A stretch of DNA of 64,000 nucleotides from contig NZ_CAKAKL010000007.1 of NCBI RefSeq assembly GCF_916619195.1, positions 124,001-188,000 of the forward strand, given 5' to 3'. The notes under the pieces were generated by a model. The model saw nothing but the letters and a program-made list of their open reading frames with translations, made no database searches and was not told the DNA's origin. Position numbers and translations under genes: made by a program. This stretch comes from Inquilinus sp. Marseille-Q2685 (GTDB lineage: Bacteria; Pseudomonadota; Alphaproteobacteria; DSM-16000; Inquilinaceae). How positions within the stretch are numbered: position 1 is the stretch's first letter; every line of letters starts with the position of its first letter. This document shows positions 8,907 through 17,204 of the stretch, piece by piece.

Positions 8907-9610
8907 GCGTGGTGGCCGCGCCGCAGACGCCGGAACCGGGCCGGGCGGGGCGCAGTGCGGGCGCCTCGGGCCGGCGCGCGCGCCTGGCCGCCGCCGGCCG
9001 TGCCGCCGGCCTCAGCCGCTCCTACAGCCGCATGGTCGGCGTGCTGAAATACGTGCTGCCGGCCGTCGGCCTGGTGGTCGTGGCGCTGATCGTGCTGTGG
9101 CCGGAGCTGCACCATTCCCAGGTCGACATCTCCAACCCCGCCGAGCGCCCGGCCGCCGCCGCGGGCGAGATCCAGAATCCGCGCTACAGCGGCATCGACG
9201 AGGCGGCGCGGCCCTACACCGTCTGGGCCACCCTGGCAAAGCAGGTGCAGGACGAGGTGTTCGACCTGAACCGCCCCAAGGGGGAGATGAAGCTGCCCAG
9301 CGGGCTGCTGCTCACCCTCGATGCCCAGACCGGCAAGCTGGACCGCAGCAGCAAATCGGTGCATCTCAGCGGCAACGTCACCCTGCGCCGCAGCGACGGC
9401 ACCACTCTGGTCACCGACGCCGCGGACATCGACCTGGCCGACAAGGGCGCGCGCAGCAGCACGCCCGTGACGGCGGAAGGGCCTTTCGGTACGCTGTCGG
9501 CCGGGGGCTTCAAGGTCGAGCAGCAGGGCGACGTCATCATCTTCACCGGGCCGACCAAGCTGCTGCTCAAGCCCGGCGCCGACAAGGCCTTCCAGGGGAC
9601 GCCGCAATGA
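8903..9610 (+). CDS. lptC: LPS export protein LptC
   Basis: A 235-residue bitopic protein of the Lpt bridge that passes LPS from LptB2FG to LptA. A TTG start overlaps the kdsD stop (a GTG two codons later is an alternative). A basic N-terminus of about 45 residues precedes one membrane segment (about 50-66, VLPAVGLVVVALIVLW). The periplasmic part has the LptC/OstA-like beta-jellyroll pattern, for example LTLDAQTGKLDRSSKSVHLSG and ADIDLADKGARS. Its end overlaps lptA by four bases. Confidence 0.93.
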   Translation: MSVVAAPQTPEPGRAGRSAGASGRRARLAAAGRAAGLSRSYSRMVGVLKYVLPAVGLVVVALIVLWPELHHSQVDISNPAERPAAAAGEIQNPRYSGIDEAARPYTVWATLAKQVQDEVFDLNRPKGEMKLPSGLLLTLDAQTGKLDRSSKSVHLSGNVTLRRSDGTTLVTDAADIDLADKGARSSTPVTAEGPFGTLSAGGFKVEQQGDVIIFTGPTKLLLKPGADKAFQGTPQ

Positions 9611-10458
9611 TCCGCCCGCTGATTCTCGCCGTCCTGCTCGCGGCCGTGGCCGTCCCGGCCGCAGCGCAACAGCAGCTGCAGCTCGGCGGCGGCAAGGGCG
9701 AGCCGTCCGAGATCCAGGCCGACGACGCGCTGGAGTGGCACCAGAACGAGAAGACCTACATCGCCCGCGGCAACGCCGTGTACAAGCGCGGCGACCTGAC
9801 GGTGAAGGCCGACGTCCTGACCGCCTACTACCGCGAGCTGCCGGACAAGAGCACGGAGATCTTCCGGGCCACGGCCGAGGGCAATGTGCTGATCACCCGC
9901 GGCGACACCACCAGCGCCACCGGCGGCAAGGGGGTCTACGAGCTCGACGCCCAGACCTTCACCCTGACCGGCGGCAACCTGAAATTCGTCAACAACGACG
10001 ACGTGATCACCGCCACCGAAAGCATGGTGTACCGCCAGGCCGAGGACGTGGCGATCGCCCGCGGCAACGCCACGGCGGTCCGCGCCAAGGAGCAGAAGTC
10101 GCTGCGCGCCGACACGCTGACCGGCCATTTCGCCCCGAACGAGAAGGGCGACAAGGAGCTGTCGACGGTCGACGCCGACGGCAACGTCAAGCTGACCACG
10201 GCGACCGACGTGGTGACCGGCCGGACCGGTCATTACGACGTCAAGAGCCAGTTCGCGACCATCACCGACGACGTCCGCATGACCCGCGGCGGCAACCAGC
10301 TGAACGGCGACTATGCCGAGGTCGACATGGCCAGCGGCGTCAGCAAGCTGCTGACCCGGCCGGGCCAGGGCGGCCGCGCCCGGGCCCTGCTGGTGCCGGA
10401 CCAGAACAACAACCAGGGCCAGCCTGGCTTGCCGGGCCAGCCGGCACCGAAGAAGTAG
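9607..10458 (+). CDS. lptA: LPS transport periplasmic protein LptA
   Basis: A 283-residue periplasmic protein that forms the bridge between LptC and LptD. The ATG overlaps the lptC stop as ATGA. A signal peptide (about 1-20, ending PAAA) is followed by repeated OstA-type beta strands such as [33 protein letters not shown], and [22 protein letters not shown]. It is longer than E. coli LptA (about 185), which is common in alphaproteobacteria. The tail [13 protein letters not shown] is low complexity. Confidence 0.94.
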   Translation: MIRPLILAVLLAAVAVPAAAQQQLQLGGGKGEPSEIQADDALEWHQNEKTYIARGNAVYKRGDLTVKADVLTAYYRELPDKSTEIFRATAEGNVLITRGDTTSATGGKGVYELDAQTFTLTGGNLKFVNNDDVITATESMVYRQAEDVAIARGNATAVRAKEQKSLRADTLTGHFAPNEKGDKELSTVDADGNVKLTTATDVVTGRTGHYDVKSQFATITDDVRMTRGGNQLNGDYAEVDMASGVSKLLTRPGQGGRARALLVPDQNNNQGQPGLPGQPAPKK

Positions 10459-10468
10459 GGGGCAGGCG

Positions 10469-11254
10469 ATGACCAAGCCGATCAGCCCGCATCCGGCCGA
10501 GACGGCGGCCGCGCCGCGCCTCGTCGCCAAGAATGACGGGCTCGTCGCCCGCAACCTGGGCAAGCAGTACAAGAAGCGGCCGGTGCTGCGCGGCGTCAGC
10601 CTGCAGGTGCAGCGCGGCGAGGCGGTCGGCCTGCTCGGGCCGAACGGCGCCGGCAAGACCACCTGCTTCTACATGATCACCGGCCTGATCCAGCCGGATT
10701 ACGGCACGATCCTCCTGGACGGGCAGGAGCTGACCGACCTGCCGATGTACCGCCGCGCCCGGCTCGGCATCGGCTACCTGCCGCAGGAGGCGTCGATCTT
10801 CCGCGGCCTGACGGTCGAGCAGAACATCCGTGCCGTGCTGGAGATCTCCGAGCCGGACCGCTCGGCGCGCGAGGCGGTGCTGGAGGACCTGCTGGCCGAG
10901 TTCTCGATCAGCCATCTGCGCCGCACCCCCGCCCTGGCGCTGTCGGGCGGCGAGCGCCGGCGCGTCGAGATCGCCCGGGCGTTGGCCAGCCATCCGCATT
11001 TCATGCTGCTGGACGAGCCGCTGGCCGGCATCGATCCGATCGCGGTCGGCGACATCCGCGACCTGGTGGCGCATCTGCGCGACCGGGGCATCGGCGTCCT
11101 GATCACCGACCACAATGTGCGGGAAACCCTCGATATCGTCGATCGGGCCTATATCCTCCACGACGGGCGTGTTCTGATGGAAGGCGAACCATCCGACATC
11201 GTCGGCAATGAGGAGGTGCGGCGCGTGTATCTGGGCGAACGCTTCAGCCTGTAG
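10469..11254 (+). CDS. lptB: LPS export ABC transporter ATP-binding protein LptB
   Basis: A 261-residue cytoplasmic ATPase that powers LPS extraction with LptFG. Seen: Walker [11 protein letters not shown]-loop [17 protein letters not shown] (LptB hallmark), signature [15 protein letters not shown], Walker [15 protein letters not shown] and the H-loop [11 protein letters not shown]. An N-terminal extension of about 25 residues precedes the usual start. It follows lptA by ten bases and precedes rpoN by fourteen. Confidence 0.97.
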   Translation: MTKPISPHPAETAAAPRLVAKNDGLVARNLGKQYKKRPVLRGVSLQVQRGEAVGLLGPNGAGKTTCFYMITGLIQPDYGTILLDGQELTDLPMYRRARLGIGYLPQEASIFRGLTVEQNIRAVLEISEPDRSAREAVLEDLLAEFSISHLRRTPALALSGGERRRVEIARALASHPHFMLLDEPLAGIDPIAVGDIRDLVAHLRDRGIGVLITDHNVRETLDIVDRAYILHDGRVLMEGEPSDIVGNEEVRRVYLGERFSL

Positions 11255-11268
11255 GCCACCGGGCAGCC

Positions 11269-12807
11269 ATGGCCATTTCGCAACGCCTCGGGCTCCGGCA
11301 GAGCCAGGCGCTGGTCATGACGCCGCAGCTGCAGCAGTCGATCAAGCTGCTGCAGCTGTCCAACATCGAGCTCTCCGCCTTCGTCGAGGCGGAGCTCGAG
11401 CGCAACCCGCTCCTGGAACGGGAGGAGGGCGAGCGCGGCGACGACGGCGGCGACGGCACCAGCGACCGGAACGACATCGAGCCTCCCGATCCCGGATCGG
11501 GGCGGACGGTGGCGGCCGATGTCGCGCTGACCGCGCCGGAGCCGCCGGCCATCGTCTCGGCGGACGCGCCGCTGGACACCGATTGGAGCAACCTGTTCAC
11601 CGGCTCCAGCGCCACCGACCGGAACGAGGATTACGGCGGCGAGGCGCAGTTCGCCGGTGCGGGGCGCGGCCGCATGGACTTCGCCGACGACCTGCCCGGC
11701 CTCGAGGAGACGCTGGCGGAGCGGCCGAGCCTGCGCGACCATCTGCTGAGCCAGATCGCGATCGAGTTCGCCGCCCCGGCCGACCGGCTGATCGCGGCAC
11801 GGCTCGTCGACCTGCTGGAGGAGACGGGCTATCTCGGCGCCACGGTGGAGGAGGTGGCGGCCGGCCTCGGCTGCCCGCCGGAGCGGGTCGAGGCGGTGCT
11901 GCGTCGCTGCCAGCGGCTCGATCCGCCCGGCATCTTCGCCCGCAGCCTGGCCGAGTGCCTGGCCATCCAGCTGGCCGAACGCAACCGCCTGGACCCGGCG
12001 ATGCGGACGCTGCTCGACCATCTCGACCTGCTGGCCCGGCGCGACCTGGCCGCGGTGATGCGGCTGTGCGGCGTCGACGCCGAGGACTTGGCCGAGATGA
12101 TCGCCGAGATCCGTGCCCTCGACCCCAAGCCGGGCGCGGCCTTCGACCACGAGGTCGCGCAGACCCTGATCCCGGACATCCTGATGCGGGCGCAGCCGGA
12201 GGTCGGCTGGGTGGTCGAGCTGAACGCCGACACCCTGCCGCGGGTGCTGGTCAACCGCCGCTACCATGCCGAGATCAGCCGCGGCACCCGCAGCAAGGTC
12301 GACCGCGACTATGTCGGCACCTGCCTGGCCGATGCCAACTGGCTGGTCCGCGCCCTCGACCAGCGCGCCAACACCATCCTCAAGGTCGCGTCCGAGATCG
12401 TGCGCCGGCAGGACGCCTTCTTCGTCCGCGGCGTGCAGCACCTGAAGCCGCTGACCCTGAAGGATGTGGCCGAGGCGGTCGACATGCACGAGAGCACGAT
12501 CAGCCGGGTGACCACCAACAAGGTGATCGCCACCCCGCGCGGCGTGTTCGAGCTGAAATACTTCTTCACCCAGGCGATCCAGGGCGCCGACGGGGCCGAC
12601 GCGCATTCGGCCGAGGCGGTGCGCCACCGCATCCGCACCATGATCGACGCCGAGCCGGCGGACGCCATCCTGTCCGACGACCGGATCGTCGAAATCCTGC
12701 GCGGGGAGGGGATCGACATTGCACGGCGGACCGTCGCCAAGTACCGTGAGGGGATGCGGATACCATCCTCCGTCCAGCGACGGCGTGAGAAGGGTCTGAG
12801 CCGATGA
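11269..12807 (+). CDS. rpoN: RNA polymerase sigma-54 factor
   Basis: A 512-residue sigma-54. Seen: the glutamine/leucine-rich region I (QRLGLRQSQALVMTPQLQQS, about 3-22), an acidic region II (about 50-110), the core-binding and helix-turn-helix part with LTLKDVAEAVDMHESTISR, and the RpoN box ARRTVAKYRE at about 485-494 that reads the -24 element. It directs nitrogen, motility and other enhancer-dependent promoters. Its place after lptB and before hpf and ptsN is conserved across proteobacteria. Confidence 0.98.
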   Translation: MAISQRLGLRQSQALVMTPQLQQSIKLLQLSNIELSAFVEAELERNPLLEREEGERGDDGGDGTSDRNDIEPPDPGSGRTVAADVALTAPEPPAIVSADAPLDTDWSNLFTGSSATDRNEDYGGEAQFAGAGRGRMDFADDLPGLEETLAERPSLRDHLLSQIAIEFAAPADRLIAARLVDLLEETGYLGATVEEVAAGLGCPPERVEAVLRRCQRLDPPGIFARSLAECLAIQLAERNRLDPAMRTLLDHLDLLARRDLAAVMRLCGVDAEDLAEMIAEIRALDPKPGAAFDHEVAQTLIPDILMRAQPEVGWVVELNADTLPRVLVNRRYHAEISRGTRSKVDRDYVGTCLADANWLVRALDQRANTILKVASEIVRRQDAFFVRGVQHLKPLTLKDVAEAVDMHESTISRVTTNKVIATPRGVFELKYFFTQAIQGADGADAHSAEAVRHRIRTMIDAEPADAILSDDRIVEILRGEGIDIARRTVAKYREGMRIPSSVQRRREKGLSR

Positions 12808-12843
12808 GCGCTCCCCCCGCAGCCCGGGACCGGGCCCCCTGCG

Positions 12844-12872
12844 TTGACAGGAAGGCGCCCCGTCCCTATGGT
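12844..12872 (+). promoter_or_regulatory. sigma-70-type promoter for hpf-ptsN
   Basis: A perfect TTGACA (12844-12849) is followed at 17 bases by TATGGT (12867-12872). It lies about 80 bases upstream of the hpf ATG and would give hpf expression separate from rpoN. Confidence 0.55.
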
Positions 12873-12883
12873 CGCCGCCCGAA

Positions 12884-12914
12884 GGCGGCCCCCAAAGGCC
12901 GCCCCGTTCTTTTT
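12884..12914 (+). terminator. terminator-like hairpin in the rpoN-hpf spacer
   Basis: The stem GGCGGCC/GGCCGCC (12884-12890, 12897-12903) has a six-base loop and is followed by CCGTTCTTTTT. It could end rpoN transcripts, but it also lies just after the predicted hpf promoter. A second, outer pairing GGCGCCC (12854-12860) with GGGCGCC (12915-12921) partly competes for the same region. Confidence 0.5.
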
Positions 12915-12954
12915 GGGCGCCCGTCTCTCATCGTGCAGCAGTGAAGCGACAGCC

Positions 12955-13536
12955 ATGCAACTGACCGTCAGAGGCAAGCAGATCGACGTCGGTGACGCAT
13001 TGCGCACCCATGTCAGCGACGCCCTCACCAGCACGACCGCGAAGTACTTCAACAACGCGATCGAGGCGAATGTCGTCTTTTCCCGCAACGCCCATCTGAT
13101 CCGGAGCGACCTGTCGGTCCATGTCGGCCGCAACATCCTCCTGCAGAGCAATGCGGAGGCCGAGAGCCCGTACCACGCCTTCGACGCTGCCGCCGACAAG
13201 CTGGCCAAGCGCCTGCGCCGCTACAAGCGCCGCCTGCGCGACCACCACAACGGCGACGCCCAGCCGGCCCTGCCGGCCCAGAGCTACATCCTCGAGGCCG
13301 AATCCGAGGAATGGCTGAACGGCGAGGAGCCGAACCAGCCGATCGTGATCGCCGACGTCTCCACCACGATCGAGAGCCTGACGGTGCTGCAGGCAGTGAT
13401 GCGCCTCGATCTGGGCGACCTGCCGGCGCTGATGTTCCGCAACCAGGCCCATGGCCGGCTCAACATGGTGTTCCGCCGTCCCGACGGGAACATCGGCTGG
13501 GTCGATCCGAAAGGGACCGAGGATGCTGCTGCCTGA
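12955..13536 (+). CDS. hpf: ribosome hibernation promoting factor, long form
   Basis: A 193-residue cytoplasmic ribosome-dimerising factor. The start MQLTVRGKQIDVGDALR is the canonical one; an earlier in-frame ATG would translate the promoter and hairpin. The N-terminal S30AE domain (about 1-100) is followed by a linker and the long-form C-terminal dimerisation domain (about 135-190, with FRRPDGNIGWVDPKG). It acts in stationary phase to form 100S ribosomes. Its position between rpoN and ptsN is conserved. Confidence 0.96.
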   Translation: MQLTVRGKQIDVGDALRTHVSDALTSTTAKYFNNAIEANVVFSRNAHLIRSDLSVHVGRNILLQSNAEAESPYHAFDAAADKLAKRLRRYKRRLRDHHNGDAQPALPAQSYILEAESEEWLNGEEPNQPIVIADVSTTIESLTVLQAVMRLDLGDLPALMFRNQAHGRLNMVFRRPDGNIGWVDPKGTEDAAA

Positions 13537-13557
13537 GGGCGGCGCATCCGACATGTC

Positions 13558-14016
13558 ATGATCGATTTCCTCCGCCCCGAGGCGATTCTCGCCAATCTGA
13601 AGGCTGCCAGCAAGAAGCAGGCGCTGCAGGAGCTGGCCCGCCGTGCCGCCGAACTGACCGGCCAGCACGAGCGCTTCATCTTCGACGTGCTGCTGGAGCG
13701 CGAGCGGCTGGGCTCGACCGGCGTCGGCCGCGGCATCGCCATTCCGCACGGCAAGCTGCCGCATCTGCAGGGCGTGTTCGGCGCCTTCGCCCGGCTGGAG
13801 CGGCCGATCGACTTCGACGCGGTCGACGAGCAGCCGGTCGACCTGGTGTTCCTGCTGCTGGCGCCGGAAGGGGCGGGGGCGGACCATCTGAAGGCGCTGG
13901 CCCGGATCAGCCGCATGCTGCGCGACGAGAGCCTGTGCGAGAAGCTGCGCGGCTGCCAGAGCGCCGACGCGATCTTCGCCCTGCTGTCGCAGAGCGAGTC
14001 GGTGAACGCCGCTTGA
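13558..14016 (+). CDS. ptsN: PTS IIA-like nitrogen regulatory protein
   Basis: A 152-residue EIIA-Ntr domain, phosphorylated by the nitrogen PTS on the conserved His (about His64 in GIAIPHGKLPHL). Other family motifs are FDVLLERERLGSTGVGRG and EQPVDLVFLLLAPEGA. It lies 21 bases after hpf and is probably cotranscribed. In alphaproteobacteria it links nitrogen status to potassium and carbon metabolism. Confidence 0.96.
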   Translation: MIDFLRPEAILANLKAASKKQALQELARRAAELTGQHERFIFDVLLERERLGSTGVGRGIAIPHGKLPHLQGVFGAFARLERPIDFDAVDEQPVDLVFLLLAPEGAGADHLKALARISRMLRDESLCEKLRGCQSADAIFALLSQSESVNAA

Positions 14017-14073
14017 CCGGCCGGCCCCCGCTCCGCTAGCCGGGGCGGATCGGCCCCCGCAAGCGGTTCCGCC

Positions 14074-15585
14074 ATGCTCCTGCTCGGCCTCGACGCCGGC
14101 ACCTCGGTCATCAAGGCCGCGCTGTTCGGGCGCGACGGCCGGCAGCGCGCCGCCGCGTCCCGCCGCACCACCGTCTCGCGCCCCCGCCCCGCCTGGTCGG
14201 AAAGCGACCCGGAGACCGCCTGGGTCGCCACCGCGGCGGTGATCCGCGAGGTGCTGGCCGTGGCCGGGGTCGACGGCTCCACGGTCGTCGCCGTCGGTGT
14301 CACCGGCGCCATGGTCGGGGCCTGGGTGATCGATGCCGATGGCCGGCCGCTGCGCCCCGGCATCCTGTGGGACGATGGCCGCAGCCAGCCCTGGATCGAG
14401 GCGATGCAGGCCCGGGATCCGGCGTTCATGTCCCGGATCTTCGCGTCCTCCGGCTCGGTGATGCAGCAGGGCTGCACCCTGCCGGTGCTGCGCTGGCTTC
14501 TGGATCACGAGCCCGAGGTGATGGCCCGGGCCGACTGCGTGTTCGGCTGCAAGGACTATCTCCGCTTCCGCCTGACCGGGGGGCGCGCCGCCGACCCGAC
14601 CGAGTCGGCGGTGGCTCCGGGCGACGCCCGCTCGCAAGGCCGCAGCGAGGCGATGCTCGAGCTGTTCGGCCTCGGCCAGCACCGGCACCTGCTGCCGCCG
14701 GTGCTGGCGTCCGAGGCGGTCGCCGGCGCGGTGACGGAGGTCGCCGCGGCGGAGACGGGGCTGCGGGCCGGCACGCCGGTCGTCACCGGCGCCGGGGATG
14801 TCGCGGCCAGCGTCATCGGCTCGGGCGGTCTCGCCGCCGGCGCGGCCTGCACCGTGCTCGGCACCACCTGCCTGAACGGCGTGGTGCTCGACGCCCCGTC
14901 CTTCGAGCCGCCGGATCTCGGCCTGCTGTTCAGCCTGCCGGGCCGGCTGTGGCTGCGCTGCATGGTCAACGTCGCCGGCACCAGCAATCTCGACTGGTGC
15001 CTGCGCAGCCTGTGCCCGGACCTGGCCCGGGACCCCGACCCTTACGCCGCGCTGGAGGCGCTGGCGGAAGCCGCCCCGCCGGGCGCCGGCGGCGCCGTCT
15101 ACTTGCCCTATCTCAGCGAGGTCGGGATCATCGCCCCGGCGGTTTCGGCCGCCGCCCGGGCCCAGTTCGCCGGGCTGGTTCCGGGGCACGGCCGGCCCGA
15201 GCTGGTGCGCGCCGTCTATGAAGGGCTGGCCTATGCCGTCCGGGACTGCTTCGCGGCGATGGCGGAGCGGCCGCAGAGCGTGCTGTTGTCCGGCGGCGGC
15301 AGCCGCAGCCGCTTCTGGTCGCAGATGATCGCCGACGTGCTGGGCCTGCCGGTCGAGGTCCCCGACGGCGGCGAATACGGGGCCTGCGGCGCCGCCCTGT
15401 TGGCCGGGACCGGCATCGGATGGTATCCCTCGATCGGCGACGCGTCGCGCCGGGTCCGCAGGATCCGGCGCACGCATCGCCCCGATCCGGCGCTGCGGGA
15501 GGCCTATGAGGCCGCCTGGCGGCGCTACGGCGGGCATCGCGACGCGCTGCTGCGCATGCCCGCCGCTTTGTCCGACCTTTCTTGA
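14074..15585 (+). CDS. FGGY-family carbohydrate kinase
   Basis: A 503-residue sugar kinase (xylulokinase/erythritol-kinase-like). Seen: the phosphate-1 loop GLDAGTSVIKAALFGRDG at the N-terminus, GVTGAMVGAWVIDADG, GCKDYLRFRLTG, the phosphate-2 loop VTGAGDVAASVIGSGG, and the C-terminal adenosine motif SGGGSRSRFWSQMIADVLG. Both FGGY domains are complete. It stands 32 bases before the operator that precedes the GntR gene and on the same strand, so it may serve the amino-sugar-like operon downstream, but the substrate is not readable. Confidence 0.92.
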   Translation: MLLLGLDAGTSVIKAALFGRDGRQRAAASRRTTVSRPRPAWSESDPETAWVATAAVIREVLAVAGVDGSTVVAVGVTGAMVGAWVIDADGRPLRPGILWDDGRSQPWIEAMQARDPAFMSRIFASSGSVMQQGCTLPVLRWLLDHEPEVMARADCVFGCKDYLRFRLTGGRAADPTESAVAPGDARSQGRSEAMLELFGLGQHRHLLPPVLASEAVAGAVTEVAAAETGLRAGTPVVTGAGDVAASVIGSGGLAAGAACTVLGTTCLNGVVLDAPSFEPPDLGLLFSLPGRLWLRCMVNVAGTSNLDWCLRSLCPDLARDPDPYAALEALAEAAPPGAGGAVYLPYLSEVGIIAPAVSAAARAQFAGLVPGHGRPELVRAVYEGLAYAVRDCFAAMAERPQSVLLSGGGSRSRFWSQMIADVLGLPVEVPDGGEYGACGAALLAGTGIGWYPSIGDASRRVRRIRRTHRPDPALREAYEAAWRRYGGHRDALLRMPAALSDLS

Positions 15586-15617
15586 CGGGGCCCGGATCGG
15601 CCTTCATCATGCCGATT

Positions 15618-15631
15618 GTGGTCTAGACCAC
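15618..15631. promoter_or_regulatory. NagR/DasR-type GntR operator
   Basis: GTGGTCTAGACCAC is a perfect 14-base palindrome and matches the known core TGGTCTAGACCA of NagR/DasR (GntR/HutC subfamily) sites. It lies 12 bases before the GntR gene, as expected for autoregulation. Confidence 0.8.
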
Positions 15632-15642
15632 CAGGGCCCGCC

Positions 15643-16398
15643 ATGACCGATCTACAGCCGACATCGACGGATAAGCCGATCTACCAGCAGATCGCGGAGG
15701 ATCTGGCCGATCGGATCCGTGCTGGCGCCTTCGCCGTCGGTGACCGGCTGCCCTCCGAGCGCGATCTGGCCGACCAGCTCGGCATCAGCCGGATGACCGT
15801 GCGCCAGGCCTTCAAGAGCCTGACGGACGCCGGGCTGATCGAGAGCCGGATCGGCCGCGGCTGCTTCGTCGCCCGGCCGAAGGTCGACCAGCGGTTGCAG
15901 CGCCTGACCGGCTTCAGCGAAGACATGGCCCGCCTCGGCCGTCGCGCCGCCAGCGTGATCCTGCGCCAGGCCGTGATGCCGGCGACCGGCGAGGCGCGCG
16001 AGGCGCTGGGCGTGGCCGAAGGCGCGCCGCTGGTGCTGCTCGAGCGCGTCCGCCTGGCCGACGCCGTACCGATGGCGTTCGAGGTCACCTGGCTGCCCGA
16101 GGCGCTGGTGCCCGGCATCCTGGACCGCCACGATTTCCGCACCGCCTCGCTGTACGAGGTGCTGCGCCACGATTACGGCCTGGTGCCCTGGCAGGCGGAG
16201 CAGACGGTCGAGGCCGACCTGCCCGACGCCGTGACCGCCGGCGCCCTCGACATCCCGCGCAGCGCGCCGGTGCTGGTCTTCACCCGGCGCACCGCCGATG
16301 CCGACGGCCACGTCATCGAATTCGTCCGCTCCGCCTATCGCGGCGACCGCTACAAGATGCGGGCGCGGCTGTCCCCTCCAGACTCGACGGACCCATGA
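15643..16398 (+). CDS. GntR/HutC-family transcriptional regulator
   Basis: A 251-residue repressor. A winged helix (about 12-80) with PIYQQIAEDLADRIRAG, LPSERDLADQLGISRMTVRQA and LIESRIGRGCFVARP is followed by a UTRA ligand domain (about 100-245). The UTRA class binds phosphorylated sugars or small acids. The gene sits directly behind a NagR/DasR-type palindrome and overlaps the next gene by four bases, so it most likely represses its own operon and is released by an amino-sugar phosphate. The ligand is inferred from the operator, not seen. Confidence 0.93.
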   Translation: MTDLQPTSTDKPIYQQIAEDLADRIRAGAFAVGDRLPSERDLADQLGISRMTVRQAFKSLTDAGLIESRIGRGCFVARPKVDQRLQRLTGFSEDMARLGRRAASVILRQAVMPATGEAREALGVAEGAPLVLLERVRLADAVPMAFEVTWLPEALVPGILDRHDFRTASLYEVLRHDYGLVPWQAEQTVEADLPDAVTAGALDIPRSAPVLVFTRRTADADGHVIEFVRSAYRGDRYKMRARLSPPDSTDP

Positions 16399-17135
16399 CA
16401 TCGACAGCCCTTTCCGGCGCCGCCGCCTATCTCGCCGGCATCGCCGATCGCATCGCCGCCCTGACCGCGACCCAGGGCGAGGCGATCGGCGCCGCGGCGG
16501 CGGCCTGCGTCGAGACCATCCGGCGTGACGGGCTGATCTACATCTTCGGCACCGGCCATTCGCATCTGATGGCGGAGGAGGGGCATTTTCGCGCCGGCGG
16601 CCTGGCCTGCGTGGTGCCGGTCCTGGCCTCCTCAGTGATGTTGCATGAGGGCGCGGTGGTCTCCGGCGCTCTGGAGCGGATGCCCGGCTTGGCCGCGCAT
16701 CTCCTCGGCCGCTATCCGATCGGGCCGGCCGATACGCTGTTCGTGTTCTCCAACAGCGGCGTCAACGCCGTGCCGGTCGAGGCCGCGCGCCACGGCCGGG
16801 AGAAGGGCGCCACGGTGGTCGCCGTGACCTCGATCGCCTATTCGCGGGCGGCGGCCGCCGGCCGGCCGACCCTGGCCGAGTCCGCCGACATCGCCATCGA
16901 CAACCAGGGCCCGCCCGGCGACGCCTCGGTGACGGCGGCGGAAGGGCTGGTCGTCGGGCCGATCTCGACGGTGCTGGGCGCCGCGGTCTGGAACGCGGTG
17001 CTGAGCGAGACGGTAGCGCGGCTGGCCGAGTCCGGCGAGGTGGCGCCGGCCTATATCAGCGCCAACATGCCGGGGGCGAAGGAGCGCAACGCCGCGCTCG
17101 TCGAACGCTACCGGACGCGCAATCCGCATCTGTAG
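16395..17135 (+). CDS. SIS-domain sugar isomerase-type protein (UPF0309-like)
   Basis: A 246-residue phosphosugar-binding protein. The sugar-binding segment YIFGTGHSHLMAEEGHFRAG, the phosphate-binding VFSNSGVNAVPVE, and GATVVAVTSIAYSRA define a single SIS domain of the group often annotated as sugar isomerase/UPF0309. The ATG overlaps the GntR stop. In this context it may isomerise or deaminate an amino-sugar phosphate or cleave a MurNAc-type ether. The reaction is unknown. Confidence 0.85.
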   Translation: MTSTALSGAAAYLAGIADRIAALTATQGEAIGAAAAACVETIRRDGLIYIFGTGHSHLMAEEGHFRAGGLACVVPVLASSVMLHEGAVVSGALERMPGLAAHLLGRYPIGPADTLFVFSNSGVNAVPVEAARHGREKGATVVAVTSIAYSRAAAAGRPTLAESADIAIDNQGPPGDASVTAAEGLVVGPISTVLGAAVWNAVLSETVARLAESGEVAPAYISANMPGAKERNAALVERYRTRNPHL

Positions 17136-17204
17136 ACAGCCCGGCGGACGCTCGGTCAACGACGCGCCGCATCCCGGGCCGCAGGACAAACAGGGGAGAG
17201 GGCA

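Noticed and set aside
12928-15537. An 869-codon open frame on the minus strand
   Set aside because: It runs antisense to hpf, ptsN and the FGGY kinase and has only low-complexity Arg/Gly/Ala-rich text.
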